A stretch of DNA of 64,000 bases from Corynebacterium kalinowskii (lineage in GTDB: Bacteria > Actinomycetota > Actinomycetes > Mycobacteriales > Mycobacteriaceae), in NCBI RefSeq assembly GCF_009734385.1, contig NZ_CP046452.1:1984001-2048000 (forward strand). The letters run 5' to 3'. The notes under the pieces were generated by a model that did not search any database, was not told the origin of the DNA, and saw only the letters and a program-made list of their open reading frames with translations. Positions 20,601 to 29,611 of this stretch are shown piece after piece. Every line of letters begins with the position of its first letter. Position 1 is the first letter of the stretch. The position numbers and the translations under genes are program-made.

Positions 20601-21983
20601 TTAGAGCAGCGCCGTGGCGAGGAGAGAGCCCACCACACACGACGTGATCACCGAGATGAAGCCCGGGATGATGAAGGAGTGGTTGAGGACGTACTTGCCG
20701 ATGCGAGTGGTACCGGTCTTGTCGAAGCCGATGCAGGCGAGATCGGATGGGTACGTCGGCAGGATGAAGTAGCCGTAGGCTGCGCCGTAGAAACCTACGA
20801 TCATTTCAGGTGCCACACCCAATTGGAGACCGATCGGCGCGATTGCGACGAGGGCAGCTGCCTGGGAGTTAACCAGCTTGGACACGATCAGCAGGACGAG
20901 AGCGTAGGCCCATGGTGCGGTTTCGACCACGCCGCCGAGGGAGCTCTTCAGAGCATCGATGTGGACCTGGAAGAAGGTATCAGCCATCCAAGCGACGCCG
21001 AACACGGAGAACACGGCGGTCATGCCGGCCTTGAACACTGCAGTATTGGCGATCTTTCCAGACTCCACCTTGCAGAAGATCAGGATGAATGCACCAGCGA
21101 CCAGCATGACCATCTGGATAACCAGGTTCATGGACAGTGGCTCCATGCCCTTCTTGCCTTCGAAGGCTGGGCGAAGATTTTCAAATGCGCCAAGGATGAC
21201 AACTGTGCCGATGGCGATGAAGAAGGCCCACATGGCACGGAAGGATTCCTTTGGGAAGACCTTGCCGAGCAACGTCTCGGAGGATCCGTACACCAACTTT
21301 TTGAACTCTGGGTCCTTCAAACGCTCTTGGAAAGCTTCGTCCTTGTCCAGATCCTTGCCGCGACGCATGGACCACAGGGCTGCGAGCAGGACGCCAGCGA
21401 GGGAAGCAGGGATGGCGACCATGAGGATCTGCGGAATCGAGTATGCCTTGTCGATGACTCCGGCATCCTTAGCCAGGATCGAGGCCAGCGAGACGGTTGC
21501 CACAGACACTGGCGAGGCCGTGATGCCCATCTGGGCGGAGGTAGAAGCGACGGCCATTGGGCGCTCCGGGCGGATGCCCTTCTTGATGGCAATGTCCTCG
21601 ATGATCGGGAACATGGTGTAGACGACATGGCCAGTACCGCAGAGCACAGTGAGGAACCAGGTGGTGAGCGGAGCCAGGATGGTGACCAACTCCGGCTTCT
21701 TGCGCAGTAGCTTTTCCGCGTATTGCATCATCACGTCGAGACCGCCTGCCTGTTGCAGCGTGGCAGCACAGCCGATGACCGCGATGATGGTGAGCATGAC
21801 GTCGACTGGTGGTTTGCCCGGCTCGATGCCGAACAGGAACACCATGAGCAGTAGGCCGAAACCGGAAATGAGGCCCAGTCCGATGCCGCCGTAGCGGGTG
21901 CCTAGCAGGAGGCAGAATAGTACGACAGCGATCTGGAGGATGATCGCAACCGTTGAGGCTGGGTCGAGAATCGAGGCGAGCAC
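20601..21983 (-). CDS. Anaerobic C4-dicarboxylate transporter, Dcu family
   Basis: A 460-residue membrane carrier with about 12 helices. Segments such as LCGTGHVVYTMFPIIEDIAIKKGIRPERPMAVASTSAQMGITASPVS and GYFILPTYPSDLACIGFDKTGTTRIGKYVLNHSFIIPG are typical of DcuA/DcuB, which exchange fumarate, malate, aspartate and succinate. The frame is open to 22025, but GTG 21983 has an almost perfect AAAAGGAGA 6 bp upstream and gives the family N-terminus (VLASILDP). Whether it is A- or B-type cannot be settled by eye. Confidence 0.9.
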   Translation of the reverse strand: MLASILDPASTVAIILQIAVVLFCLLLGTRYGGIGLGLISGFGLLLMVFLFGIEPGKPPVDVMLTIIAVIGCAATLQQAGGLDVMMQYAEKLLRKKPELVTILAPLTTWFLTVLCGTGHVVYTMFPIIEDIAIKKGIRPERPMAVASTSAQMGITASPVSVATVSLASILAKDAGVIDKAYSIPQILMVAIPASLAGVLLAALWSMRRGKDLDKDEAFQERLKDPEFKKLVYGSSETLLGKVFPKESFRAMWAFFIAIGTVVILGAFENLRPAFEGKKGMEPLSMNLVIQMVMLVAGAFILIFCKVESGKIANTAVFKAGMTAVFSVFGVAWMADTFFQVHIDALKSSLGGVVETAPWAYALVLLIVSKLVNSQAAALVAIAPIGLQLGVAPEMIVGFYGAAYGYFILPTYPSDLACIGFDKTGTTRIGKYVLNHSFIIPGFISVITSCVVGSLLATALL

Positions 21984-22210
21984 GCCGATCTCCTTTTCTT
22001 CTTTTTCAAGAATCCTTAGATTCATCTATTGCATTGCTTTAAACATAGAACTGAATTGATTGAGTTGGAAAGTCCACACGATTAGACATTTCACACACAA
22101 TCCAAACTTGACTGTCACGTGTTTTATGTGTTTAGGTCTGCAATTCGGCCCGGCTTTGAGCGATCCAGTAGTGTCAACTGATTGACGAACCATTGCCAGC
22201 AGGGAGCGCT

Positions 22211-22843
22211 ATGATTTCTTTTCTGAAGATCTTGTGGATCATCGGTATTACCGCCGAAGGTATGACTGGTGCGCTCGCCGCAGGCAAACAGAAGATGGAC
22301 TTGTTCGGCGTCGCGGTGATCGCCTCCGTGACCGCCATCGGCGGCGGGTCGATTCGCGACATGCTCCTCGGTAATTACCCGCTGTCCTGGGTAGCGGAAC
22401 CGCAGTATCTGGTGCTGATCTGGGTCGCCGCTTTCATCACCGTAGGCATGCCCTTCCTATTGGAAAACTTCCGTTGGGCTTTCCTGATCCTGGACGCCAT
22501 CGGCCTATCCGCCTTCGCCGTGATCGGCACCGAAGTTGCGCTCCATCTCGGCCACGGCTTCATTATCGCTACGGTCGCCTCAGTGATCACCGGAGTGTTC
22601 GGCGGTGTCATCCGCGATATCTTGTGCAGCCGAATCCCGTTGGTGTTTCAAAAAGAGCTCTACGCTTCAGTGGCCATTCTGGCCACCTGCGTTCACTTTC
22701 TCCTTACCTGGCTCGGTGCCTCCCCGATTCTCACTGCGGCAGTGTCGGTCATCGTGGCAGTGACCGTCCGACTGCTCGCCATTTGGAAGGGCTGGGCACT
22801 TCCGGTGTTTGATTACCAGGAACGCCCCTCTGCTCAGGAGTGA
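22211..22843 (+). CDS. TRIC-type cation channel family protein (YadS/UPF0126)
   Basis: A 210-residue membrane protein with seven predicted helices in two repeats. The family motif appears twice: FGVAVIASVTAIGGGSIRDMLLGNYP and IIATVASVITGVFGGVIRDILCSRIPLVF. These Gly-rich GGGxxRD segments line the pore in bacterial TRIC homologues. ATG 22211, preceded by AGGGAG, is preferred over 22193. The stop codon falls inside the left arm of a long inverted repeat. Confidence 0.88.
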   Translation: MISFLKILWIIGITAEGMTGALAAGKQKMDLFGVAVIASVTAIGGGSIRDMLLGNYPLSWVAEPQYLVLIWVAAFITVGMPFLLENFRWAFLILDAIGLSAFAVIGTEVALHLGHGFIIATVASVITGVFGGVIRDILCSRIPLVFQKELYASVAILATCVHFLLTWLGASPILTAAVSVIVAVTVRLLAIWKGWALPVFDYQERPSAQE

Positions 22844-22918
22844 GCATAAGTAAAATCTTGCATTTCGAACCGTTTTCGGCGCCTTTTCGAGGTGGAAATG
22901 CAGGATTTTACTTGTGCT
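22843..22918. terminator. Long inverted repeat between convergent genes, probable bidirectional terminator
   Basis: Two 24-bp arms (22843-22866 and 22895-22918) are complementary except at two positions, separated by 28 bp. The arms begin in the stop codon of the TRIC gene and end at the stop codon of dnaE2. Each contains an AAAATC/GATTTT tract. It would form a strong hairpin in either transcript, though the usual GC stem and U run are not textbook. Confidence 0.65.
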
Positions 22919-25900
22919 TATCTAAAGTCCCGCGATCCTCGAGAAATCCACTCGCCAAATGCCAGGGGCTCCAGCCGATCCGCCACGAGGGTGGGCGCGC
23001 CGGTCGAATTCTGGATAATCCCGCGGATAAGCAGCGCCTTCGAGGTACGCGCCACCAGTTTGTCCCGCGCCCACAGCCCCGGCGAGATCATTACGTTGAT
23101 CAGCCCGGTCTCATCCTCGAGTCCCATGAAGGTCACTCCCCCGGCGGTCTGTGGTCGCTGTCGGTGCGTAACGACGCCCGCAACCCGAATCCGCGTCCCG
23201 TCCGCCACGCTCAACAGCCCAGAAGCTGGTACGACCCCTTGAGCAGCCAGCCCGGCACGCAGCATCTCCATCGGCTGCTTGTCATGGGTCACCCCGGTGG
23301 ACGCAATATCAGCTACGAGCAGTGCAAATGCATTCATGCCAGGCAATGACGGCGCGGAAATGGCCGAGAGGCCCGGCAGCATTCCCTCGTTTTCGGTGGC
23401 AGCCACTCCGGCCTCCCACAGGGCTTGCCGACGACTGAGCCCAAAGCAATCCAGTGCACCGGCCCGGGCTAACGCTTCCGTTTGCGCCACGGATAGCGAT
23501 GCCCGGCGCGCCAAGTCAGCGACCCCGGCAAATGGCGCGGCGGCTTCCACTCGGGCGGCCGCGTCATCGCCCAACCCATGGACAAGGTTCAACCCCAGCC
23601 GGATCTCCCCATTCGGGCAGTCAGCCTCCACACCGGAATCGTTCACCGAAATGGGCCGAATCTTCACCCCATGCCTGCGCGCATCCTGAATCAACGACTG
23701 CGGCGAGTAGAAGCCCATCGGTTGCGCGCGCAGCAGCCCGACACAAAATTCCGCCGGGTAATGACACTTAAACCAAGCGGAAAAATACACCAGGCTAGCG
23801 AAGGACTGGGAGTGGGATTCCGGGAAACCGTAGGCGGCAAAGGCCACCATCTTATTCCACAGATTGTCGGCAACGGACCCGTCGATCCCGTTGGTCTCCT
23901 TCAGCCCCGTATAGAAGCGCTCCTTTAGGGCCGCCATCTTTGCGGGCGATCGTTTGGAGCCCATGGCGCGTCGTAAAGCGTCCGCTTCCGCACCGGAAAA
24001 CCCAGCGGCATCGCGGGCCATCTGCATGAGCTGCTCCTGAAACAGCGGGATGCCTAAGGTCTTCTCAAGCGCGCGCTTGAGGCACGGGTGATCGAAGGTG
24101 ACTGGTTCCTCGCCGTTGCGACGCCGGATATAGGGGTGCACCGAACCGCCCTGGATGGGACCGGGACGGATGAGGGCAACTTCCACCACCAGGTCGAAGA
24201 ACGTGCGGGGCTTCAGGCGTGGCAGCGTGGACATTTGGGCGCGGGATTCGACCTGGAAGACGCCCACGGAATCGGCTTTCGACAGCATGGCGTAGACGGC
24301 GGGGTCGGCAAGGTCGAGGTCCCACAGGTTCACTGTGACTCCCTGGTGGGCTAGCACCAGGTCCACCATGTGGTGCAGCGCTTCCAGCATGCCCAGGCCC
24401 AGCAGGTCAAACTTGACCAGCCCCGCGGAGGCGCAGTCATCCTTGTCCCACTGCACCACGGAGCGGTTTTCCATGCGAGCCCACTCCACGGGCACCACAT
24501 CGGCGATGGGACGGTCGCAGATCACCATGCCACCAGAGTGAATGCCCAGGTGGCGCGGCTGTCCCTGGAACTGCGCCGCGAGCTCCAGCACGCGCTGGGG
24601 AGGCTCTGCGACACCACGCGACCAAGCATCGCAGCTGCCTTGCGGATAACCGAGCGCGCGCCCAGCATCGCGGATTGCCCCCTTGCGGCGATAGGTGATC
24701 ACGTTCGCCACCTGCGCCGCATTCTCGCGCCCGTACTTGCCGTAGACATACTGAATCACTTCCTCGCGACGCCCCGATTCGATGTCAATGTCAATGTCCG
24801 GCGGACCGTCGCGGTCCGGAGAAAGGAAGCGCTCGAAGAGCAGGCCAGCCTGGATCGGCTCCACCGCGGTGATACCCAGCGCGAAGCACACCGCGGAGTT
24901 CGCTGCCGAGCCGCGCCCCTGGCACAAAATGTTTGACGACCGGCAAAAATCCACCAGGTCCATAACAATGAGGAAATAGCCCGGAAAACCCAAGTTCTCG
25001 ATCACTGACAGCTCATAGGCGATTTGCTTCTTCGCCTGTTCTTGCACCTCTTCGGTGCGGGTGGCGTACCGACCATCGAAGCGCTGCCAGGTTAGATGCG
25101 CCAACCAGCTCATCTCCGTGTGTCCCTCCGGCACATCCCAGTGTGGGAGATTCGGCGCCACCAGATCCAGTGTGAAGGCGCACGTCTCCGCGAGTGTCAC
25201 GGTGTAGTCGATGAGGTCACTGGCGTCCGGTACCGCCTGCCGCAGCACTGCCTCCGAGCGCAGCCACGCCCCACCCACGGGGTGCAGCTCAGGCTCGGCG
25301 CGCCCCACATCAAGGCGTAGTTTGAGCGCTGCCTTCGCTGCAGCTAGGCGCGCGTCCGCCCGGGTGGCAGCAGTGGGCATTCCCGACATGATCCCCTGCA
25401 GCCCATATTTATCCTGCAATTGACGCAGTTCAGCCAAGCGATCGGCATCACTGGGCAGCATGAGCGCCTGGTGCTCCAGCACCACGTTGCCCACGCCAAA
25501 GACAGACACCAAAGCATCTACTGCCGGAAACCACCGGTGATCAGCTAGAACAACCCAGTGCTGGGCGTGCACCCCGAGCTCTTCAAGCGGCGGGTAGCTA
25601 CACGTATCCTTCGCTCCCCCAGCCATACGAGCCGCAGAGATGACGTGTGAGAGGCGCCGGTAGCCTTCGGGAGACCTGGCGAGGATGGTGAGGGGGGCGT
25701 CGATAAGCGAAAGTTCCGCACCAAACACCGTCTTGATACCCGCCTGAGTGGCGGCTTCCGCGAACTTGACCGCGCCGAAGAAACCGTCGCGGTCAATGAT
25801 CCCAAGGGCGGGCATGCCGAGTTCCACCGCGCGGGCCACCAGATCCTCTGGATCCGACGCACCGACGAGGAAATTGTAGGAACTGCGGGCGTGGAGTTCG

Positions 25901-26061
25901 ACAAAGTCCCCTCGCACGGTAGGGCGAACATCATCCACGGGGGAACCGGCATGCAGCACCGATACGGGCGTCTCCACCTGCCGACCACTGAGGATCTTTT
26001 CGAGCTTTGACCAGCTCAGTGGCCGACCATTAAAGCCGACGGGTCCCCCATTCCATTCCAT
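22918..26061 (-). CDS. dnaE2: Error-prone DNA polymerase DnaE2
   Basis: C-family polymerase that copies damaged DNA together with ImuA' and ImuB. The 1047-residue protein has an N-terminal PHP domain (FVELHARSSYNFLVGASDPEDLVARA), the polymerase core with catalytic PDIDIDIESGRREEVIQYV and CQGRGSAANSAVCFALGI, the FQEQLMQMARDAAGFSGAEADALRRAMGSKR segment, and a C-terminal OB fold. Start ATG 26061 directly follows TATTAT (26073-26068) at about leaderless spacing. A LexA-type box lies at 26081-26096. Its partners are 21 kb away at 47.7-49.9 kb. Confidence 0.95.
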   Translation of the reverse strand: MEWNGGPVGFNGRPLSWSKLEKILSGRQVETPVSVLHAGSPVDDVRPTVRGDFVELHARSSYNFLVGASDPEDLVARAVELGMPALGIIDRDGFFGAVKFAEAATQAGIKTVFGAELSLIDAPLTILARSPEGYRRLSHVISAARMAGGAKDTCSYPPLEELGVHAQHWVVLADHRWFPAVDALVSVFGVGNVVLEHQALMLPSDADRLAELRQLQDKYGLQGIMSGMPTAATRADARLAAAKAALKLRLDVGRAEPELHPVGGAWLRSEAVLRQAVPDASDLIDYTVTLAETCAFTLDLVAPNLPHWDVPEGHTEMSWLAHLTWQRFDGRYATRTEEVQEQAKKQIAYELSVIENLGFPGYFLIVMDLVDFCRSSNILCQGRGSAANSAVCFALGITAVEPIQAGLLFERFLSPDRDGPPDIDIDIESGRREEVIQYVYGKYGRENAAQVANVITYRRKGAIRDAGRALGYPQGSCDAWSRGVAEPPQRVLELAAQFQGQPRHLGIHSGGMVICDRPIADVVPVEWARMENRSVVQWDKDDCASAGLVKFDLLGLGMLEALHHMVDLVLAHQGVTVNLWDLDLADPAVYAMLSKADSVGVFQVESRAQMSTLPRLKPRTFFDLVVEVALIRPGPIQGGSVHPYIRRRNGEEPVTFDHPCLKRALEKTLGIPLFQEQLMQMARDAAGFSGAEADALRRAMGSKRSPAKMAALKERFYTGLKETNGIDGSVADNLWNKMVAFAAYGFPESHSQSFASLVYFSAWFKCHYPAEFCVGLLRAQPMGFYSPQSLIQDARRHGVKIRPISVNDSGVEADCPNGEIRLGLNLVHGLGDDAAARVEAAAPFAGVADLARRASLSVAQTEALARAGALDCFGLSRRQALWEAGVAATENEGMLPGLSAISAPSLPGMNAFALLVADIASTGVTHDKQPMEMLRAGLAAQGVVPASGLLSVADGTRIRVAGVVTHRQRPQTAGGVTFMGLEDETGLINVMISPGLWARDKLVARTSKALLIRGIIQNSTGAPTLVADRLEPLAFGEWISRGSRDFR

Positions 26062-26080
26062 GCCCCCATAATAGCCAGAT

Positions 26081-26096
26081 TAGAACAGGTGTTCCA
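26081..26096. promoter_or_regulatory. Candidate LexA (SOS) box upstream of dnaE2
   Basis: TAGAACAGGTGTTCCA matches the actinobacterial SOS consensus TCGAAC-N4-GTTCGA at ten of twelve defined positions. It sits 20 bp upstream of the dnaE2 start, next to the -10-like TATTAT, where LexA would block transcription. The imuA' gene has a similar box. Confidence 0.7.
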
Positions 26097-26188
26097 AAGT
26101 TGATGTGGCAAAATTTATCGTGCGTTCGCACCCCTTTTAGCTGGAAAGGAACACGGCCGAACGGGCTATTTTCCGCCACAACCACAAT

Positions 26189-26204
26189 GTGACTAGAGTC
26201 ACAA
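26189..26204. promoter_or_regulatory. Perfect GlxR (CRP-type) consensus site
   Basis: TGTGACTAGAGTCACA fits TGTGA-N6-TCACA at every defined position and is itself nearly palindromic. It lies in the divergent region between dnaE2 and metQ, 152 bp before the metQ start. The target gene is uncertain. Confidence 0.65.
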
Positions 26205-26258
26205 ATGTAAGCAAAGTTCCCGCTCACCAGCCCACCCGATCCACAATCCGCCCAAAAA

Positions 26259-26340
26259 CAGACCAAGCTTTCTAGACCAAGCTGTACATTAACCGGATGA
26301 GTTGCTAGGGTTTTCATCAATAAACAGAACGCTTAGTCTA
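26259..26340 (+). promoter_or_regulatory. Cluster of three McbR-like operators before metQNI
   Basis: Three sequences each match TAGAC-N6-GTCTA at eight of ten positions: CAGAC-CAAGCT-TTCTA (26259-26274), TAGAC-CAAGCT-GTACA (26273-26288, sharing two bases with the first) and CAGAA-CGCTTA-GTCTA (26325-26340, next to the ribosome-binding site GAAAGG). The metQNI genes are known McbR targets in C. glutamicum; binding here is inferred. Confidence 0.6.
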
Positions 26341-26355
26341 GAAAGGTAAAAGAAA

Positions 26356-27222
26356 ATGAACCTCCGCCGTACCGCCGCCCTCGGGCTGGCCACCATCCTC
26401 GCCGCCACCTCACTCACCGCTTGCGGTCGAGGTGCCTCCGACACGGATGCAATTAAGCTCGGCACCACCGAAGCCGACATGGGCTACTGGTCGGTATTCA
26501 TCGACGAGGCTGACAAGGCTGGCCTCAAGATCGAGACCAAGCAGTTTGCAGATTACAACACCCCGAACCGCGCGCTCGCCGAGGGTGAAATTGACGCTAA
26601 CCTCTTCCAGCACCTCAAGTTCCTCTCCGAGCACAATGCCGCTTCCGGCGACAACCTGCTGCCTATCGGCTCCACTCAGATCGTGCCGCTGGCGCTGTAC
26701 TGGAAGGGCCACAACTCTATCGACGGCATCGAGGGCCAGGACGTCGCCGTCCCTAACGACCCTTCCAACCAGGGCCGCGCCATCAACGTGCTCGTGCAGG
26801 CTGGGCTGATCACCCTCAAGACCCCAGGTCTGGTTACTCCTACCCCAGCTGACATCGATGAGGCTGCTTCCAAGGTCAAGATCGTCGCTGTAGATTCCGC
26901 ACAGACCCCAGCGGTCTACAACGAGGGCAAGCCTGCCGTCATCAACAACACCTTCCTGGAGCGCGCCAGCATCGATCCAGGCCTGGCCGTGTTCAAGGAT
27001 GACCCGAACTCCACCGAGGCCGAGCCGTACATCAATGCCATCGTGGTTCGCGAGGATAAGGTAAATGACGAAAAGCTCGCTAAGCTTGTCGATGTTTACC
27101 ACACCGAAGCCGTCCAAAAGGCGCTCGCCGAGGATTCCAAGGGCACATCTGTCGAGGTCAAGCGCGACAAGGAAGACCTGAAGAAGATCGTCGAGCGACT
27201 CGAAGCTGACGCAAAGAAGTAA
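26356..27222 (+). CDS. metQ: Methionine ABC transporter substrate-binding lipoprotein
   Basis: NlpA/MetQ-family receptor that delivers D- and L-methionine to MetNI. The 288-residue product has a signal peptide and lipobox SLTAC (Cys 23), then the NlpA fold with QFADYNTPNRALAEGEIDANLFQHLKFL, GSTQIVPLALYWKG, VAVPNDPSNQGRAINVLVQAGLI and PAVINNTFLERASIDPG. ATG 26356 follows GAAAGG. First gene of metQ-metN-metI, behind the McbR-like operator cluster. Confidence 0.95.
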   Translation: MNLRRTAALGLATILAATSLTACGRGASDTDAIKLGTTEADMGYWSVFIDEADKAGLKIETKQFADYNTPNRALAEGEIDANLFQHLKFLSEHNAASGDNLLPIGSTQIVPLALYWKGHNSIDGIEGQDVAVPNDPSNQGRAINVLVQAGLITLKTPGLVTPTPADIDEAASKVKIVAVDSAQTPAVYNEGKPAVINNTFLERASIDPGLAVFKDDPNSTEAEPYINAIVVREDKVNDEKLAKLVDVYHTEAVQKALAEDSKGTSVEVKRDKEDLKKIVERLEADAKK

Positions 27223-27232
27223 AAGGACACCC

Positions 27233-28270
27233 GTGACCGACGCATCCCGTCCCGGCACTCGCATCGAGTTCCGGGACATCACCAAAGTCTTCCGCACCGG
27301 AAAGAAGACCCTCAACGCGCTCGACGGCATCACCCTGACCGTCGAACCGGGCGAGGTCATCGGCATCATCGGCTACTCGGGCGCAGGCAAGTCCACGCTC
27401 GTGCGCCTGATTAATGGCCTCGAGACTGCCACGTCTGGGCAGCTGCTTCTCGACGACATCGATGTCGTCGGCATGTCGGAGAAGAAACTCCGCTCCCTCC
27501 GCCGCGACATCGGCATGATCTTCCAGCAATTCAATCTGTTCTCCTCCCGCACCGCGGCTGGAAACGTGGCGTATCCGCTGGAGCTGGCCGGGATGCCGAA
27601 GAAGGAGCGTGAGGCTCGGGTCAAGGAGCTGCTTGACTTCGTCGGACTCGGAGACAAAGCAGGCCACTACCCTGAGCAGCTGTCGGGCGGCCAGAAGCAG
27701 CGCGTCGGCATTGCTCGCGCTCTCGCCACCCAGCCACGCTTGCTGCTCGCGGACGAGGCCACCTCGGCACTCGACCCAGAAACCACGCATGACGTGCTGG
27801 AACTGCTGCGCCGCGTGAATGAGGAATTCGGCATCACTATCGTCGTGATCACCCACGAGATGGACGTAGTGCGTTCCATCGCCGACAAGGTCGCTGTGAT
27901 GGAGGCCGGCAAGGTGGTCGAATATGGCAGCGTCTACAACGTGTTCTCCGACCCTCAGACGGCCGTCGCCCAGCGCTTCGTGGCAACCTCCCTGCGCAAC
28001 ACTCCGGACATGGTGGAGTCTGACGAGCTGCTGCGCCGACCAGGGCGCATCTTCACCATCAATCTCACCGAGGAAACCGGCTTCTTCGCGGCCGCCGCCG
28101 AAGCCGCCCCGGCGGGAGTGAACATCAACATCGTCCACGGCGGCGTCACCACGCTGCAGCACCACTCCTTTGGCAAGGTGACGGTGCAGCTCACCGGGCC
28201 TGACGACGCCATCGAGAAGTTCTACCAGTCGGTATCTGCCAATGCTGAGGTTCAGGAGATCAAGCGATGA
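27233..28270 (+). CDS. metN: Methionine ABC transporter ATP-binding protein
   Basis: ATPase subunit of the methionine importer, 345 residues from GTG 27233. Walker A GYSGAGKSTLVR, Q-loop FQQFNLFSSRTAAGNV, signature LSGGQKQRVGIARAL, Walker B LLLADEATSALD and switch His in VITHEMDVVRS are all intact. The last about 85 residues form the NIL regulatory domain (NINIVHGGVTTLQHHSFGKVTVQLTG), which binds methionine and inhibits transport in E. coli MetN. It lies 10 bp after metQ and overlaps metI by 4 bp. Confidence 0.96.
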   Translation: MTDASRPGTRIEFRDITKVFRTGKKTLNALDGITLTVEPGEVIGIIGYSGAGKSTLVRLINGLETATSGQLLLDDIDVVGMSEKKLRSLRRDIGMIFQQFNLFSSRTAAGNVAYPLELAGMPKKEREARVKELLDFVGLGDKAGHYPEQLSGGQKQRVGIARALATQPRLLLADEATSALDPETTHDVLELLRRVNEEFGITIVVITHEMDVVRSIADKVAVMEAGKVVEYGSVYNVFSDPQTAVAQRFVATSLRNTPDMVESDELLRRPGRIFTINLTEETGFFAAAAEAAPAGVNINIVHGGVTTLQHHSFGKVTVQLTGPDDAIEKFYQSVSANAEVQEIKR

Positions 28271-28944
28271 ACGAGACTATCCTCGCAGCTAACTGGGATC
28301 GAATCGGCGATTCTTTCGTCACAGCGATCATTGACACCCTTTACATGGTGTCCATCACCATGGTCGCTGGCGGCATCTTTGGCCTGATCCTGGGCATCTT
28401 GCTCTACACCACTCGCTCTGGCGGCATCCTGCAAAGCAAGCCGGTGTATTGGCTGCTCAACGTCCTGGTGAACTTCGTCCGCCCGATCCCGTTCATCATC
28501 CTGATCGCGTTCATCGGCCCGCTGACCAAACTGGCCATCGGCTCCACCATCGGTATCGATGCCGCGACCTTCGTGATGTCGGTCGCCGCTACCTTTGGTG
28601 TCGCTCGCATCGTCGAGCAGAACTTGGTCGCTATTGATCCAGGGGTTATCGAAGCCGCCCGCGCGATGGGCGCCTCCCCATGGCGTATCATCCGCACCGT
28701 GATCATCCCTGAGGCTCTCGGACCACTGATCCTCGGCTTCACCTTCATCTTCATCGCCGTGGTCGATATGTCTGCGATGGCCGGCTACATCGGCGGCGGC
28801 GGACTGGGTGACTTCGCCATCCAATACGGCTACCGTTCCTTCGACACCGAAGTCACCTTGGCAGCAACCGCCGTAATCATCGTGATCGTGCAGATCGCGC
28901 AGCTGCTGGGTAACACACTGTCGAAGAAGATCATGCGCCGATAG
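28267..28944 (+). CDS. metI: Methionine ABC transporter permease
   Basis: A 225-residue permease with about five membrane helices. The cytoplasmic coupling motif EAARAMGASPWRIIRTVIIPEALGPLI is the EAA loop that contacts MetN. Start ATG 28267 overlaps the metN stop (ATGA). Last gene of metQNI, closed by a hairpin terminator about 37 bp downstream. Confidence 0.96.
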   Translation: MNETILAANWDRIGDSFVTAIIDTLYMVSITMVAGGIFGLILGILLYTTRSGGILQSKPVYWLLNVLVNFVRPIPFIILIAFIGPLTKLAIGSTIGIDAATFVMSVAATFGVARIVEQNLVAIDPGVIEAARAMGASPWRIIRTVIIPEALGPLILGFTFIFIAVVDMSAMAGYIGGGGLGDFAIQYGYRSFDTEVTLAATAVIIVIVQIAQLLGNTLSKKIMRR

Positions 28945-28980
28945 TAAGCGTTGGATTTGTGGTTCCGTTTGAACAGATTT

Positions 28981-29019
28981 TGTCCATTGAGATCGACTGA
29001 AAAGCGATCCCAATGGACA
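28981..29019 (+). terminator. Hairpin terminator after metI
   Basis: 15-bp arms (28981-28995 and 29005-29019) pair with a single G-U wobble around a 9-base loop. The right arm is followed by TTCTGTT, so the U-rich tail is weak. Confidence 0.65.
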
Positions 29020-29221
29020 TTTCTGTTGAAACCCGAAAATTTTCTGGCCAGAACTTATAATTAACAGCAATTCGATATCAATGTGATTTCTGTTTATCGA
29101 AGTTCAACTCCGGTGCAGTCATTGAACCAACAAAGACGTTGGTTTTCATGCATTGGTGGATCGACCCAATCCTGCAACCACTGACTGTAAACAAATTAGG
29201 AAATGTCAATTGGAATTACGG

Positions 29222-29611
29222 ATGACCAATCATGAATCGGCAATTTTGTTTGAAAAGGGCTTTCTGCTGGGAGCCCCTCTCCCCGAAATCATTCTCGCAG
29301 CCATTGGGATTTGGAACATGCAGAATGATTATCCAATCGACGAGCCGACCTGGAACCTTTTGATCTCTTCAAACGGATTCACGTTTCCAATCGCCGTATT
29401 GGTTTCATTGATCCTAGGATTCACACCAATTTCAAACTATCTTGCTGAACTGCTCCTCATTGTGATTGGTACAACCGGGCTGTTTTTCTTTGGCGATCAA
29501 TTTAATGGACCAATATTCTTTTTGGCCTTCGTGATGTTCGCTCTCAAGGCTTTCGTACTCTCGGGTTTGCTCACCCTTGCCCGAAAAATGATTGCCATTA
29601 GGCTCCGCTAA
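29222..29611 (+). CDS. Small membrane protein, unknown function
   Basis: A 129-residue hydrophobic protein from ATG 29222 (MTNHESAILFEKGFLLGAPLPEIIL) with about three to four membrane helices and a short basic C-terminus. The longer frame from 29153 lacks a ribosome-binding site. The gene is clearly richer in A+T than its neighbours, and no family was recognised. It ends in a 4-bp overlap with the convergent selO gene. Possibly acquired; function unknown. Confidence 0.55.
   Translation: MTNHESAILFEKGFLLGAPLPEIILAAIGIWNMQNDYPIDEPTWNLLISSNGFTFPIAVLVSLILGFTPISNYLAELLLIVIGTTGLFFFGDQFNGPIFFLAFVMFALKAFVLSGLLTLARKMIAIRLR

Noticed and set aside
20514-21710. 398-codon plus-strand frame opposite the Dcu carrier
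   Set aside because: Antisense shadow; the minus-strand carrier has an ideal ribosome-binding site and clear homology.
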